This document shows positions 13,880-13,925 of a DNA stretch of 13,925 bases, piece by piece; the stretch's first letter is position 1; each line of letters opens with the position of its first letter. The notes beneath the pieces were generated by a model that was not told where the DNA came from, searched no databases, and was given only the letters and a program-made list of their open reading frames with translations. Origin of the DNA: UBA1425 sp051881715. Lineage in GTDB: Bacteria; Bacillota; Clostridia; Oscillospirales; Acutalibacteraceae. A program made the position numbers and the translations under genes. The stretch spans positions 1-13,925 of the forward strand of contig JBJEQK010000065.1 of NCBI GenBank assembly GCA_051881715.1. Reading direction: 5' to 3'.

Positions 13880-13925
13880 CAATGTCATTAACTTAAGAAC
13901 GAAAGAAAAAGTTGCACAAAACAAT

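Noticed and set aside
13547..13924. Minus-strand frames at 13183-13924 encoding repeated AEFCRLLAAAVGTP-like peptides
   Set aside because: They are translations of the tandem DNA repeats. Peptides of this kind are commonly mis-annotated; no start signals or non-repeat sequence support a protein.

Overview
The window looks like a GC-rich Clostridia chromosome, probably an Oscillospirales/Ruminococcaceae-type gut bacterium. This rests on strong AGGAGG-type ribosome sites, frequent TTG/GTG starts, a SpoIIIE/FtsK-type translocase with a Lys/Ala-rich N-terminus, a DUF3006 gene, and GC-rich dispersed repeats around a DUF559 gene. The genus cannot be fixed from sequence alone.

Region 1 (about 81-6844, minus strand) is a tightly packed phage-type DNA packaging and head module. 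Read in its direction of transcription it runs small terminase, large terminase, portal, protease with scaffold-like tail, small decoration-like protein, major capsid protein, two head-tail connector-like proteins, and a tail-terminator-like protein with a fibre-like C-terminus. Genes overlap or are separated by only about 9-14 bases, and nearly all have a clear Shine-Dalgarno sequence. Two starts appear to be rare codons: ATT for the large terminase and CTG for the protease. No integrase, repressor or attachment site is visible on the terminase side. The module begins directly behind the terminator of a host-type gene, so it is either a prophage remnant or a domesticated, gene-transfer-agent-like cluster. 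The rest of it lies beyond base 1.

Region 2 (6886-8794, minus strand) is a self-contained acyl-CoA synthetase transcription unit. It has an extended -10 promoter and a strong intrinsic terminator that separates it from the phage module.

Region 3 (8795-9145) is the divergent intergenic region. It holds an AT-rich palindrome, a 170-base element with perfect 20-base terminal inverted repeats (a MITE-like element), and the ftsK promoter.

Region 4 (9146-13056, plus strand) is a likely operon: ftsK/spoIIIE DNA translocase, a membrane-anchored ComEC-like metallo-beta-lactamase-fold hydrolase, and a DUF3006 protein overlapping it by 8 bases.

Region 5 (13062-13925) is a repeat-rich block. An AT-rich DUF559 (Vsr-like) nuclease gene sits between copies of a hairpin-rich repeat, with two near-identical 113/114-base tandem copies on its right. 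A further copy is cut off abruptly at 13879/13880 where AT-rich sequence begins. The composition jump and flanking repeats suggest a mobile or repeat-associated cassette.
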